Shown here in pieces: positions 11,201 through 23,798 of a DNA stretch of 64,000 nt; the first letter of the stretch is position 1; each line of letters starts with the position of its first letter. The position numbers and the translations under genes were made by a program. The stretch comes from Lenzites betulinus (Eukaryota; Basidiomycota; Agaricomycetes; Polyporales; Polyporaceae), in the NCBI GenBank assembly GCA_022264855.1, contig JABYQU010000004.1, positions 1,054,001-1,118,000 on the forward strand. The letters are read 5' to 3'. The notes under the pieces are model-generated. The model made no database searches and had not been told where the DNA came from. It worked only from the letters and a program-made list of their open reading frames with translations.

Positions 11201-13222
11201 CGCTCCCGTTCTCGCTCCCTTTCTCGCTCCCGTTCTCGCTGTCGTTCTCGCTCATGCTGTTCGCGCTCCCTCTGATTCTCCCTCGCCCGCTCCTCTCGCT
11301 CTCGCTGCGCGTGCCGCTCCATCCGCTCGCGCTCGCGCATCTGCTGTCTCTCTCGCTCCCTCTCTCGCTGCTCGCGCTCGCGGTGGGCCAGGCTCGGCGA
11401 CTCCTGCTGCATGCTCGCACTGCTGTTCCGCCTGTCGCGGTCCATCGCACGCTCCATACCCCGCTCGCGATCACGGTCCTTCGGCAGAGAGCCAGGGTGC
11501 AGTCCGGGGCCAGAAAGCATGCCGTCCTGGGAACGACCGACGGGAGTGGAAGGGATTGACGACATCGAGGACCCCGGAGGGATCCCAGGGCCAGAAGGAG
11601 TCGAGTGGGGTCCTCGGGGTCTGCCTCCCAGGTGCGGGCCGGGATCCCGCTCACGGGCGTCCCGATCATCGAACGGGGTCGGACGCAGCCCTGCCATCAC
11701 AGGAGAGCCAGGGTTGCTGGCTCTGTGGGGAGGGTCGAACGTCCCGCTAGGACCAGGTGGGCCCGCACTGCTTGTGCTGCTGCCGCGGACACGATGATGG
11801 GAGTGCGAGCTGCTGGATTGGGCGTGCAGGTGTTGGTGGGAATGATGGGGTGGAGGCGGTCCCTGACTCTGGGGTGGCATATTGTACATCTGCGAGGGCT
11901 CACCCATGCGCAGACTCATAGGTGGTGGCGGGCCCGGAGGACCAGACTGGCTATGGGGACCGGGCGGGCCTTGCATATGTTGCCCACCGGGCGGTATGCC
12001 AGGACCAACATGGGTGGGGACGAGCGGAAAACTCCCAGAACCAGGGCCGTGTATGTGATGGCTATGAGGCGGAGACGAGTGAAGAGACCGACCCGAGGAT
12101 GGGTGGATGTAGCCAGACGACGGCGTGCTTGGTAGAGTGTGCGCATGATGGTGGTGGTGCGGCTGCTGCGAGTGCGACTTGGGAGGGAGACTTGGATTGC
12201 GGGACTCGACAGCATACGGTTGCGCCTGCACAGGTTGACTCTGTTGCCCTGGAGGAATCGACATGAGCAAGAAACCGGCAACACTGCGGCGCAGGCAGCC
12301 ACGACGGGCGCAAGGGGAAATCTAGAAGGTGTGACACATGTGATCGCGCCTCGGAAGAGCCGAGGCCGAAGAGTCTAAAGCGGGTCGAAGCCGCAACGCA
12401 ACACGCGAACTCCTGCCTTCGGCGCAAGCAGGGCACAACACGCCCCGGACTGCGCCCGCGCACAGACAGGGCGGGCAGCGGTGACGGCTGCATGACGCGG
12501 TGGGAAGAACCGGGCGAGCACATGGGGGGTGAACCATTCACAGGGACGACGAGCGTCTCTGCGGGCGAGATCAACAACTCGCGCATAGACGAACGCGGCA
12601 TCAATTGCTTTGTCCGTCGAGAAGGCGCACCGGGGGCACGCCCGCCTGCGCGCCAAGGGAGAGGGTCGCGAGCGCGGCGAGCTGCCCGAGGTCGTCTTGT
12701 GTGGACGTCGGATGCAGCGCCTCTCCGCGCCGGGCAAGAAGGGAAGGTGAGACAAAGTGTATGACGCTCACCTGGCGGACCCGATCTGTCATGAGGGTGC
12801 AGGTGCACGTCCTGCACCTGGTTCCCTCGCCTCCCCGACTGATGACTCAACTCATACGGCTCCGCGGGGTACAGCGACGAGGGCGGCGGAAGGTGGTGGA
12901 GACGCTGCAGCGGGGGCCCGGGGTAGTCGGGCGGCGGGTTGTAGAGCTGGTGACGCGGTGGCGAGGGTGGGCGGGGCGCGTACTGCGGAGGTGGCGATCG
13001 GCGATAGGAGAGCGGCGGGGGTTGCTGGGCGCCGTCGAGGGGAAGCCGCTCGCAGTCGCGGTCGCGAGGCCGGTCGAGGGGCGGGGAGTGATGAGGTGGA
13101 CGTTGGTACTGGGACTGCTGGGGCTGCTGGGCAGGGCGCTGGAGGTCGTGTTCGGAGCGGGGCGGACGGGGGCGGGGGTCGTCGTTGGGGTCGTTGGGGT
13201 GGACGAGGGCGGCGACGTTCAT
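8292..13222 (-). CDS. RXT3: RXT3-like subunit of the Sin3/Rpd3L histone deacetylase complex
   Basis: Four exons join in phase (13222-12772, 12248-9394, 9332-9091, 9027-8292), giving about 1427 aa. The first 850 residues are disordered: Pro/His/Gln/Ser-rich, then a long Arg-Glu-rich charged helix. The Rxt3 domain follows, with LWGGG, RRVYTDDSDLFLCALHAG, RLTRESRFVGGLG, GWGNSHDGAGIEVLQAEF and, across the next intron, GTAHSFGLRNRSQRMLEYA. The tail contains KYHSDALRDVLFPQP, a basic SKRRK and ENFEFLPDGIHVLSSE. In yeast the family member belongs to the large Rpd3 deacetylase complex in the nucleus. The protein is far larger than yeast Rxt3, as is usual in basidiomycetes. Intron 1 (12249-12771) is unusually long at 523 nt. 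The exon 3/4 acceptor could alternatively lie at 9042, but that breaks the frame. Confidence 0.85.
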
Positions 13223-14688
13223 GGTGGGAGGAGGAGCTAGGAGGAGGTGGGGGAAGGGAAGAGGGCGAAGGTGAGAAATTCCATTGAAAACGCGGTCGCT
13301 GATCACAGGGGTAATCGAGATCGTTATCTCGCTCCCCCTTACCTCATGTCTTTCTTCCCTCCGCCCGCCCCCTCGCCCTCGGCCCCTCGTTGCACATGCA
13401 CAACGCTCTGCGGCGTGCTCGAGACACATAGCGGCACTCGCAGGACCTCTTCGCGGCCGCCACGCGCAACGGCGACAACAGCCTTGAGGCGTTTTGTCCG
13501 GGGAAGTGGGCGGAAGAGGCAGTGCCACGCGACAGGCTTCGATCATTGCGTCCGGATCTGAGATTCACGCCTCCGGATTTAGCCGCCTCCCTTCCCTCCC
13601 GTTTGCGCCACCCCGCGACCAACTAGCGCCCACGCCCGTCCAAATATTGAGGCTCTCGCGCCGCGCCGCGTCCGACGCAGGGCGCACGATACACAGTCGA
13701 GTAGAGTAGCTGTGCAGATACGCACCCACTCGGGGAGCGTGTACAGCGCGATAGGTGGCGCCGAACGTGTCTTCGGACGCGTGTATGCGCACAGGACCAC
13801 TTCGCGCACCGCTGAGCCATGCCTGCAGATACATCATCGATGCAGGAAAACAGGGATTGATGGCGGACACATTAATGTGTGCTTTTGTTGCCGCGAGGCA
13901 ATCATAGACTTGTCTGAATTGCACACCTCGCGTGGCGTCCTCTCGCTGGACTCCTCAAAGCATTCCACGCCTCGCTCGCATGCAGTCAGATCATCACCCA
14001 CTCACTCGACGATCGGGAGCCTAACCATGCAGCTCCGAGGCAAGTGGCAGTCGTGCAAGCAACTTGCTACGCTTTTTGAAGGCCGGCGGATCGATCAAGG
14101 TGGTAGCCCGCACCTCCAGGCTTGAAAGACATGCTCACTGGTTTAAATTTCTTTGGATGAGCCTGTTAACAATGTCCGAGCAAAGGGCTATCGCTCGTAG
14201 CTCATGCCACGGCCACAGGGTTAGAGCACTCGGGCTAGTGAGTAACAGGTTGTAAGTTACCACTTCTGCAGATGAATGAGTGGATGATGACGGTCAGGAA
14301 CAAGAGGAACAAGGGCGGGATCGGTATGGAGGCGCCGGACGAGCGCCCCGCATTAAATGCCACGGCTGGTGGTGGCGCACGCGGACTTAAAGTCACTACT
14401 CAAGCTGCAAGCTTCAAGCTTCAACGTGTTCAAGCAGACACGGCGAGACTCGTCAGGTCTTCGTGTACTAGCTAGATAGCATACTGTAGGTACGATAGCG
14501 CGGACAAAACACACTGAGCAACAAATATTCGCGGAAACACACGCACTCGAGTCTTGCGGAGACACACCACACGTTCGCCGATCGCGCACCTGGCTACTGT
14601 CCGTCACCGCATGACTGCGCCCTGCTCTAGCCACCCCGCATCCCGAGCCGCTCTTCGTCGTAAATAGCAATGCCAGCCGCTCTAACGA
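13223..14688. other. Intergenic, upstream of RXT3
   Basis: The segment next to 13222 is the RXT3 5' region. A 137-codon frame at 13712-14125 (+) has no recognisable motifs or splice structure. Nothing else is supported. Confidence 0.4.
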
Positions 14689-17346
14689 TCACTGGGTAGG
14701 AATGTGCGCATTGATCTCCTCGAGGAGCTCCTCCGCGATCTTCGCGGTGGACACCTGCACGGCGCGGCGCGTCAGTCTCGCATTCGCCATCCCGACGTTG
14801 ATTAGACGTACCCTCAGATTGTAATGCGTGGTCACCGACTCTTCGATCACGCTGAAGCGGATGTAGCGCGGGTCCTGCGCCAGGAAGCACCGCATGCCCT
14901 TGAACAGCGTCGCGTTCAGCAACAGCGTGTACACCGCCTCCTTGCGCATCACTGCACTGCTAATCAGCACAACCCATGTGGCGAGGAGAAGAGAGACTTG
15001 CCGAGTCGCGCCCCGCCACCGTCTTCTCGCCGCACGTTGAGGCGAAGCGTCCCGGTCCCGCGCTCCTTCCACTGGTTCTGCAGGCTCAGCGTGAACAGCT
15101 TCCCGCGGACCTGGTACACCGTCTCCTCGTCCTCCTCCCCGGTATGCACTGCACCACGAATGAGCTCCCGTACAACGCTCGAACACATACCAGCACACGC
15201 ACCTTCCTGCTCCGTGAGGTTGAACTTCTTCTCCTCGTCGCTCACCTCGTCCGACTCCTTGTCCTTCGCCTCCCTAAGGCGCTCGCCGAAGCTCAGCCCG
15301 CCGCCCTCCTTCTCGCTCTCCGACTCCTTCCCGGAGTCCAGGGCACTACCGCCCTCCGCCGTGCCACCACCGAATACACTGGCGCCGGCGCCGGCACCCT
15401 CGCCCAGCGCGGATGTGCTCGAGCCCGCGCGGTGCTTCGCGGCCCCGAAGCCGTACGCCCCGCCAGCCGCGTATGCCGAGAAAGCGTTCCCCGAGAAGGC
15501 GTTTGCCGCGCGCGTGGGTGTGCCGTGCCGCGACGGCGAGCGGCTCCGCCCGAGCACGCTCGAGCCGCCGGATGGGGGTGGCGGCGACTTCGGCCGCTTC
15601 GCGGCGCTCGCGAACGGGGACGTCGCAGACGCGAACGCCTCGAACCCCGTGCGCTTCTGTGGCGATGACGACGGGGCGGCTGCTGCGTCGTTCTCCTTCG
15701 TCGCCGGTGCGAAGGGCGACGAGCTGGAGGATGCGAATGGTGAGGTGGCTTGGGCCGGTGCAGAGGCCCAGGGCGAGGGTGATGTGGGTTTGGAGCCGAA
15801 GATCTTGGGGCCGTTCACGGATGCGAACGGCGAGCTCGTGGAGGCGTAGGCCATGAATCCGCCCTGTCGCATGCCGTGCTTGAGTATACAGCCCACAATG
15901 CGGAAACTGGGTACTCACAAACTTCGGAGGAGCGGGCGAGGCAGGAGCAGCCGCTGCTACCTTGGTCTCCGCCGGCTTTTCCTCGTCCTTGTCTGGCGGA
16001 GGCGTCGGCCGTTTCTTCTCGCGAGTGTTTGGGTCCACTTCAGGATCGTCGCGGGGACGCTTGGTGGCATTGACCGGCGTGCCGCTGCGACTGGGGAGCG
16101 CCTCTCCGGGGAGAAGCCGCTCGCTCACAGTTCTGTCTCCGAGTTTGCGCTTTAAACCTTTCTCCTGATCAGAGTCTGAGTCGCGTCGTTGGGTGGGAAG
16201 TCGTGGTGGCTGCGTAGACGTGGTTTCCGCAGGCGGAGACTGCGAGGTGGACTCGCGCCCCACAGACGGCTGGGGTGCGCCTGACACATGCGAACCTGCA
16301 GGATGCTCCGCACCTGCCGCCGCGCCGGTGTCCTCTGAATCTACAGCATTGTCGTTGATGACTGGCGGGTTTGGGCCCGGAGGAGGAAGTGTTGCGGCTG
16401 CTTCAGCATCGGTCATCGGTGCCTCGCTCGCGGACGGCGCCACCGGCGCTGCCGTATTATCGACAACATTTTCTCCGGAGCCGTCATGGTCCTGTGGTGA
16501 GGATGCGGCATCCCCCTCCATCTCCAGCTTGCTCGTAGGTAGGGGATCCTTCTTCATGTTCTGCCAGGTGATGTCTTCGACACCTTGGCTAATCTGCCGG
16601 ATCTTGGTTTCGTGCGGTGGCGAGCCGTTCACAGCAGCTTCCTCCTCGGTCTCTTCTTGCGTGGATTCGAGCCCGCCCGCACTCGTCCGGTTCTTCTTGG
16701 CTGGCACACGGTGTTCCTTTGTCTCCGTGCTGCTCCCCGCTTCGGGGTCCTGTATGAGGTGTAATCAGCATCACGGCAAGGTACTCCGAGGTGCGCGGAC
16801 GCGAAGTATGTCGAGAGCCACAATGTCAAAGCTTGTGAATGGATGGGATTAGGGGATTGCATCACTGAAGACAACGGTGTGGCATCACAGTAGGTCCAGG
16901 TCGTGGTTCCTGAACCCATGCCATGGCCAAATTAGCCACCCAAGGGGATCAAGGACGATATGCGCGTGCAATCCCATCCTCGTACCAAGAATTCCGACAT
17001 TTGGCATCGCACGTCGGACAGGCGCAGTGGCCGCCGTAGAGGGGAGTATCCATACGTAGGACGACGCATTCGGGGTATAAAGGCTAAATGCGGGAACGGA
17101 GGACTGACCAGTGTGGTTGCCTGTGGTGTAGCGGGTTCCAATGACACCTCCCTCTCCCGTTTCCTAGAATTCTTCGCATCTATACCTGCAACGTCGTTAG
17201 CAGCGCCCTCAGCCGTCGTGGCACCAGAACATCGCACCGTTCTGGTCGCCGGGAGGGGTAGATAACCGCGCTTCTTTCTCGGCCTGATTGCTCTGGGGCG
17301 AGGCCTCGGGCTGACCTATGTCGCGTACGTCTTCCACCGCGGTCAT
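14689..17346 (-). CDS. YRB2: YRB2/RanBP3-like Ran-binding nuclear export cofactor
   Basis: This is expected to bind Ran-GTP and exportin Crm1 in the nucleus. Start ATG 17346 gives MTAVEDVRDIGQPEASP; the exon ends in phase 1 and joins GIDAKNSRKREREVSLEPAT, then DPEAGSSTETKEHRVPAKKN. The next part has KIRQISQGVEDITWQNMKK and two basic signals (LKRKLGDR, TKRPRDD). A central FxFG/FAS-like low-complexity part (SSPFASVNGPKIFGSKP, SSPFAPA, TSPFASAAKRPKS) leads to the C-terminal Ran-binding domain: VHTGEEDEETVYQVRGKLF, WKERGTGTLRLNV, RLVMRKEAVYTLLLNATLF. Intron 14952-15001 inside the domain is GC-AG (donor G|GCAAGT). The stop is at 14689-14691. The N-terminal exons were assigned from splice phase and remembered similarity. 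Confidence 0.87.
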
Positions 17347-18651
17347 AACGTACAGAAGGTCGTTGTCGATGGGGATGTGTAGCAAGCACCGAAGGAGGGT
17401 GGTTGTGCGTGGAGTTCTTGTTCAAACCGGCTCAGGGACAGAAGCAAGCAGGCAAGCCGGCTCGAGCCACTTCTGCCATGTATGCGATAAGATCTAGCTA
17501 AGTGCCTTTCGGGGTTTAAACCAGAGTTAACGCTCACTTACCCGCTTCTAACGTGCGTTATATAGATTGTACTTATACTCAATTGACAATGACTTGCCTC
17601 TTCCGCCCACGATGATCTCCGTTATTGTTCAGCGCATGTTCCGCGGATGCCACAGTCGTCTTGTACCGCCCCGCTGTTGTTTGCGTTGACGACTGCCGAG
17701 GACTTATAACCTATTATTGGATAGATTCCCGTGCGCATACCTTGTCTACTGCTTTTTGACGTTTACGGATGCGCCTGCAGGTCTAGTTTTAATGCGCTAC
17801 ACCGTCGCGATACTCATTCGCAACTGACAGGCTTCTTTGGACTCGAAATGATACTCAACAATCGGGTGTTAGGCAACTGTCGGACGAAATTGGGTCATAC
17901 CCAAAAGCTAAGCGCGATGACTCCGGATGACCAGGTCACACCGACACTCTCTCGTCGGAAGCTCGAGCACCGGGCTGAACGTTGAACCTGAATGAACCTG
18001 CAAGCTTTAATATTACGGACGCAGTTGTTCGTGGTCTGGATATACAGGCCAACTACCAAAAAGCTTCAGTCAGCTTGTGCTAGGCAAGTACGACTCGGTT
18101 GTAGTGATAAGACTAGCTATAGGGCCAGTCTCCACCATAATGGTGGCGGGTCGCCAAGCGGTCCGCCGTGCGCCGTGCGCTAGGACCCATACAAAGCCGG
18201 TAAACGACTTGTGGCGAATAGGGTCAACCCCGCGTGAAGAGAATATTGGCGGGCCGACTCTGCGCCTGGAGTGCCATGGGAGTTCGCATGGGGTTGCCGC
18301 CGTGCGCAAGTACTCCCTTCACTCCTCTTCCTCCGCCGTTGACATTCTCAACCTCGCACTAGCTCCCCTGCCATCCTGCGCGTTGCAAGACGTACTCTCT
18401 GCAGCCTTCGTAATGTGCTATAGAGCCGAATCACCAACGGAGGCTCCCAGTTGTGTATCTCCTGGTCTTCATAGATTGCCGGATATACGGCTTTCGAGAC
18501 GAGTTCCGGGGCGTTGGCTCGGACGCTGGGGCCGCGCATAGGAAGGATGCTGCATTACATGTCCCTGGCAGCGACATAGCGAGACCGTGGTCGGCACACG
18601 AGTACTCGTCGACCGTCCCCCACCCTCCCCTTGTCTTCTCCACCGACGACT
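17347..18651. other. Shared promoter region between divergent YRB2 and BTB genes
   Basis: About 1.3 kb with no frame that I can support. The flanking genes diverge, so both promoters should be here. Two pyrimidine-rich tracts precede the BTB start (18600-18650), as is common upstream of fungal start codons. Confidence 0.4.
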
Positions 18652-19910
18652 ATGTCCATCCCCGAATGCACCGCCATGTCCGAGCCCGGATTTGACCCCG
18701 CTGGCTCCCTTTCAATGTTCACCTCGCCCATGCACGCTGCTCTATTTGAAGATGTCGACCTGCTAGCCCTGCACGGATTTGATTGTCCTCTATCCCCCTC
18801 GCAAACCGCGACGCCCCCCGTGAGTGCTTTATTTTCACGGCGACCAACTCTGCTCTTAGCTTCATGCGCCGACCAGCAGTCTGACAACGACTCCGCCTGC
18901 GAAACCGACACTGGCCCCAACGCTTCTGATGTGACCGTCGTATCCGTCTCCAGCACCTTCCATCCCGGCGCCAACCTCCTCCCGATCCCTTCGGACTTGC
19001 TCTTGATGTCCTCTGACAACGTCTTCTTCTCCGTCCACCTCACGCAGATTCTCGCGACATCCACGAATTACTTCAACCACATCATCGGTACAAATCATAC
19101 CGAGGTCGAGCGTGCGACTATGAGTGGCGCCCTCGGCCGAGTGATTTGTGTCGAAGAGACCGCGCCGGCGCTGAATATCGTCCTGCACTGCTCATACAAC
19201 TTGTCTTGCGCGCAATACCTCCCCGAACTCGACGTCCTGGTCGCCGCCGTCGACGCACTACCCATCTACGGCCTTGCTGCCAAGAAGCACATCGCGCCCT
19301 CGGGCGCGCTCTATCGCCTCATCCTCGCGCAAGCCCCCGCGCAGCCGCTGAAGGTTTACGCGCTCGCGTCGCGGCACGACCTCTACGAGCTCGCGAAGCC
19401 CGCGTCGAGCCACCTGCTCACTGTTCCACTCGACACGATCAGCGACGACCTCGCGAGCACGATCGACGCGGTGTACCTCAAGCGGCTCTTCGCCCTCCAC
19501 ATGGGACGCCTCGCGGTGCTGAAGGGCCTGTTGCTGCCCGCGCCGTACCCGCACCCCGCTACGGAGGAGTGCAACTTTACAGAGCAGCGGAAGCTCGCGC
19601 GCGCGTGGTCGCTCACGGCATCGTATCTGGCGTGGCAATCCCGTCCTAGTTCGTGCCCGTCCACTGACTCTGATGGCCTCTGGTTTCGGGTGCTGATCAG
19701 CGTGGCTGGATTTGCAGATGTGTCGCCGCAGACTATAGGGAACGCGTGCTCGTCGCTGTCGCCGTACCTCTGCTGCTCGTTGTGCAAGACAACCCTCGCT
19801 GTTCGAATAAAGGATTTGGTGACGCAGTGGTCGTTCGCTCAGGTGCGTCTCCAACCTTGGTCTGGCACTCTCTTGTGCTTACACTGCTTTTGCAGCGCAC
19901 GATCGAGTAA
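18652..19910 (+). CDS. BTB/POZ-domain protein
   Basis: About 401 aa. The first exon is 18652-19842; a 53-nt GT-AG intron joins it to a tiny last exon (19896-19910) encoding RTIE and the stop. After a disordered 120-residue N-terminus comes a BTB-like fold: PIPSDLLLMSSDNVFFSVHL, ILATSTNYFNHII, VICVEETAPALNIVLHCSYN, LPELDVLVAAVDALPIYGL, PLKVYALASRHDLYELAKPA. This layout matches the large agaricomycete family of BTB proteins, which form dimers and may act as adaptors or in transcription; the specific role is not known. The start is the first ATG in the frame. A GTGAGT...TTAG pair at 18820-18859 was not used because reading through keeps the frame. Confidence 0.75.
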
Positions 19911-20570
19911 AGCGTTATGCGGCGTCTCTCCTTCCCGGTGACCGATCTGGTTTCACTCCCTCGATATACGAGGAGGATGACCCCTTGTATCATGAGCATG
20001 TATTTGTAGTAACACCGACTCGCGGTCGCCTATATGTCTCTTGTTTCTGGTTTATATACTAGTAGTATGCACTGCAAGTACTTCTGGGGTGCCCTCAGTA
20101 CAACCACGGAACATATCCTTCTGTATCGTTACCCCACGCTTCCTATCGCTGTTGGGGTGCCCCTGCGCATGGCTTGGCCGGGTCGCGCAATCACCAAGAT
20201 GTCAGTCGAGTATATTTCTCAAAGGTGCAACTTGCATCAGGAAAGTGAATATCTCGGTCCGGAGCCACACTTACCGCTCCTCCGGAAACCGCAGGCCAGA
20301 TTGGGCTGAATCCGGAGCAACCTCGGCCGGAGATATCCAGTAACACGGAAGACACACGCTCCTTGCACTCAGGACGAGATCATATAGCTCCAGCCAGCAA
20401 GTAGATCTCCATATGACCACAGGCAGAGATATCAGCTCTGTGAAGTGATACTCGGAAACGGTATCTCAGGGACTTATGGAGCCACTGATTTGGTGTTGTA
20501 TATGACGGTCCGGGGACGTTGTCCTCTGCGGGGGTTGGACAGACAAATAACCCGATGGCAAATCGGCAAA
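19911..20570. other. Intergenic; possible left end of the first Plavaka element
   Basis: No gene is seen. Four tccgga/gccgga motifs cluster within about 80 bp (20255-20332), just outside the 3' end of the Plavaka gene. They could be subterminal transposon repeats, but no matching right end was confirmed. Confidence 0.3.
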
Positions 20571-23500
20571 TCATACAAAATTAACGAAGTAATACATGGC
20601 ATGATCAGAGAACTCGTTGAAGTGGAAGTAATCTGCGCGCTCCAACGCTGTGTCCGATGTCCACGTACGGTCTACACAATCACCCCAAACGGGAATCAGG
20701 TGGCAGCTCCGAACAATGCTTGTAATTGGTACGACGGCCGCTTTGCGTTCCCGACTTTCATAAGAGCGCGCGAGGCGGAACAAACGGCTCGACGGCTCTC
20801 GCTCCAGGAATGGTGTAAACCACTCAATGAAAGCGAGGTGTGAGTTCGGCTCTGTCGGGTCGGAGCGGTGACGCTGCAGATGGGGTGGGAGCGCAAAGAT
20901 AGCGCGGACTTGTGCAACGCGACAGCCTATGGGAGACATGAGGATGACATGAGGGTTACTGAGATATTAAGGGCCGGACTTACCATGAAGAGCCTCTGTA
21001 TGATGCGCCGTACTCTCATCCGTACGAATAAGAACTGTGTCGAAGTAGGCGGGCCGCTTGCCCACCGCAGGACAGGCCCGGACACGATCTACAAATGGTG
21101 CTTGCCGTGTTGTCGTGTGGTGTGCCGGGAGCACACGGGTGAACTGCTTGAACACACTGTAGGTGGTGGAGAGGAGGTGGGATAGGGTGTGGTTGAACGT
21201 GAATGGACTCTCCGAGAGCATGAACTCCTGAAGAGCTTTGGCGAAGGAGGGCGCCGTGTGAAGTGTTTGAACTGCGTTACCAGTGAGAAGACCTAGCCCC
21301 GGAAGGCGGCTGATCTTATAGGTGCTGAAAGACTGATGAAAACGAGCGTTGGGGTAAGACTCGTAAGCCCACTGGCACGACAAAGATAAACGTACCTCTC
21401 CCTCGTCATCACCGTCGTCTTCAACGCCCTGACTCTCGTCGTCTATGTGTGCGCGCCACGATACAGGTGAGTCGAATACTCTGCCGTGTTCCGCACGATT
21501 AGAGCCCGGTTCGGTGGTGAAGGTAGCCCCAGCAACGCCGGCTGCTGGCAGGTCATAAACAGTGGCCCGGAGACCAGGAACGACATGCGCCACAGAGGAC
21601 TCCAGCGGCAACGTCGGATTAGATACACAGAGATCGTCGGACGACGGTGTATGTAGCTCAACTGCAGGGCTGGCGTGGCACCATCGCAGATAGGACTCCA
21701 TGCTGCGTACCTTTTCCCGCCTTGTCAACCATACAATCATTTGTTGAATGTATTCACGGCGGTTGCTTGCACGATACCCTAGCTTGCAATACTCGATATG
21801 TAGCCGTTCAGAGATGTCGGTGCTGAGACCATCGCAGGGTCCGAGGTTGGCGATGGCGAGGACGTAGTGAAGAAGCCAGTGGAGCTTAGGAATATTGAAG
21901 TGCGCCCTGATTCCGAGATCCACAAACACGTCCTTGTTGATATGGAAAAGCTCGAGGGTGTCCTGGAGGCGTGCCAAGGTGGCCGATGTGTGCGAGGGAA
22001 GGTGAGCGAGGAAAATGAAGTCCAAAATGGCGCGTGCGCTCGTGAGAATGCGCGGCTGTGAGGGATGCATCCCGCTGATGGCGCCTATGAACACTCTCTC
22101 CATCTGACGGTACTCGTTCCCTGTCCACTGCTGTACGCCCGTAATACCCTTCTTGAAGACACGCAGGCCGTGGTAGGGAGGAACGCGCATCATGCGAGCA
22201 TCCAGCTCGCCTTCGTCACCATGACTAACCCACTTCACCAGGTGGTCCTTGAAGACGCCCTTATGGAGTTGGTGAAGCAGGTCCGGGGCGATACAGGTGA
22301 AGATGTTCGCATGCGGTAGCTTTGCCCAGAAAGGCTCAGGTATGTGTCGTAGCCCTTCGTCTTCAAAGTGGATCGAGGCTGATGGATCTTGCATCGCAGC
22401 GAGAGACTTGTCGGGGTCACGGAAACAGGTGAAGACGGGCTCGCCACGATGGTTCGGATGGACAGGGCATGTAGGGCATCGATTCTCTTTGCAGCAGGCT
22501 ACTAAGCACTGCTCAGGGTGGTCGGCGAGGTATGCTGCCAGAATGGGGAAAACACGGCGGATCCAGCCGTCGGCGCAAACAACCTCGATTCCCTGTTCAC
22601 CCGATGAGACGAGGGGATCAAGGAGGAGTGACATAGCATAGTGGAAGATGCGGTAGCCCTGTAGAGCCCGCTCGCTAGGTGAGAAGCAGAGGAGTTTGGT
22701 CGTCGGGAGATAACCTAAGAGAACCATCGCACGGCGAGTAGGACTCTTCCGAACAGACTTGTCGATGTTGCCAATCGTCAGATAGACCGGCCATGCTTGC
22801 TTGTCGCCGCTGAAGGTTGACAGTTGGGTCTTGTCAGATGCGATAATGACAGGTGCGACTGTTGCCCCGTCCGGCAAGAGCTTCTACTCAAATAACATCA
22901 GATATGCACTGAGGTTCTCGCCGTTGTGAATCAAACCTGGATGTCCCACATCCATCTGGCAGAGGGGATGTCTTCGAAGACCTCCTCCACATGCACGTCT
23001 TCACCACCCTCGTCCACTTGAAACTTACGGGTGGGCTCGTATGTCATGTCATCTTTGTACTCAGCATTCCCCATCAGATCTGCGATGACCTCGTTTGCAT
23101 CTCGGCCCCATAGGTCCAGCGTCTCGGTGAGTTGTTGTCCATCCTCATCTACCTGTGTCCCTTCCACTGTGATCTCGTACAGCTTCCAGTTCGCCTGTGG
23201 GCCGGGAACTGAGTCCACTTTATCCATGAAGGACGCGTTGCTGTGGAAGGACTTGAATTTCTCAGGCGCTGCGTCCCGTGCGATGTGATACTACATATTT
23301 GTGTAAGTCCCAGTCTGAGTTATCTGAGCGGTCACTGGCAGTGAATAACTCTATATACTCACCAAGCCGAGCTTCAGAAGCTTCTCGGTATGACCCTGAG
23401 AGATGTTGGACTCGATGATCCACTGTGCAAGCTCCCATTCCTCTTTACTGGAGAACGGCGCCCATGGTGGCTCGTTCTGAGCACTTTGGGCAGCTCGGCG

Positions 23501-23581
23501 CAACTCAAATATTGTCGGATGAGGAGCTAACTGGAGGCCCGCATGTAGAATATGTTGCACGAGGAGTCGTCGAGAAGGCAT
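20571..23581 (-). CDS. Plavaka-type transposase, copy 1
   Basis: A DDE-superfamily DNA transposase. Exons: 23581 to the GTGAGT donor near 23363; YHIARDAAPEKFKSFHS...DIQ; the large catalytic exon; and a last exon 20939-20571. Conserved stretches are ATVAPVIIASDKTQLS (first catalytic Asp region), WPVYLTIGNIDKSVRK, LAAYLADHPEQCLVACCKE with a CPTCPVH cysteine pair, CIAPDLLHQLHKGVFKDHL, GNEYRQMERVF, HFNIPKLHWLLHYV and ISERLHIEYCKLGYRASNRR. The last exon carries the C-terminal module AFIEWFTPF...SCHLIPVWG. All frames are open, so it may be active. No C2H2 finger is seen at the N-terminus, but a possible further exon (KEYEDLNKRTCQG..ICTCD, near 23650-23710) suggests that the true start lies upstream. 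Confidence 0.85.
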
Positions 23582-23798
23582 GTCATGGAGAGATGCAAAG
23601 GTTGTTATCTGAAGAGTTTCGAGTTCCGCAAACCGATTGGCTTACATCGCACGTGCAGATCTTGGCACGCGCGCCCTGACACGTCCTTTTGTTCAAGTCC
23701 TCATACTCCTTCTCTGCTGTTGTGCACGCCTGTTAGTACACTGTACAAGCATTCTCTATACTTTGGCTGCATCACTAATCCACAACACCATCAGTTCA

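Noticed and set aside
6230..11900. Long + strand open frames (for example 6230-6856, 8385-9140, 9337-10113, 11035-11559)
   Set aside because: They are antisense shadows of the DUF7330-type and RXT3 genes in GC-rich DNA; their peptides are low-complexity Arg/Ala/Ser/Pro with no motifs.
18820..18859. 40-nt intron in the BTB gene (GTGAGT...CTCTTAG)
   Set aside because: Removing it shifts the frame, while reading through keeps a single open frame over the BTB domain.
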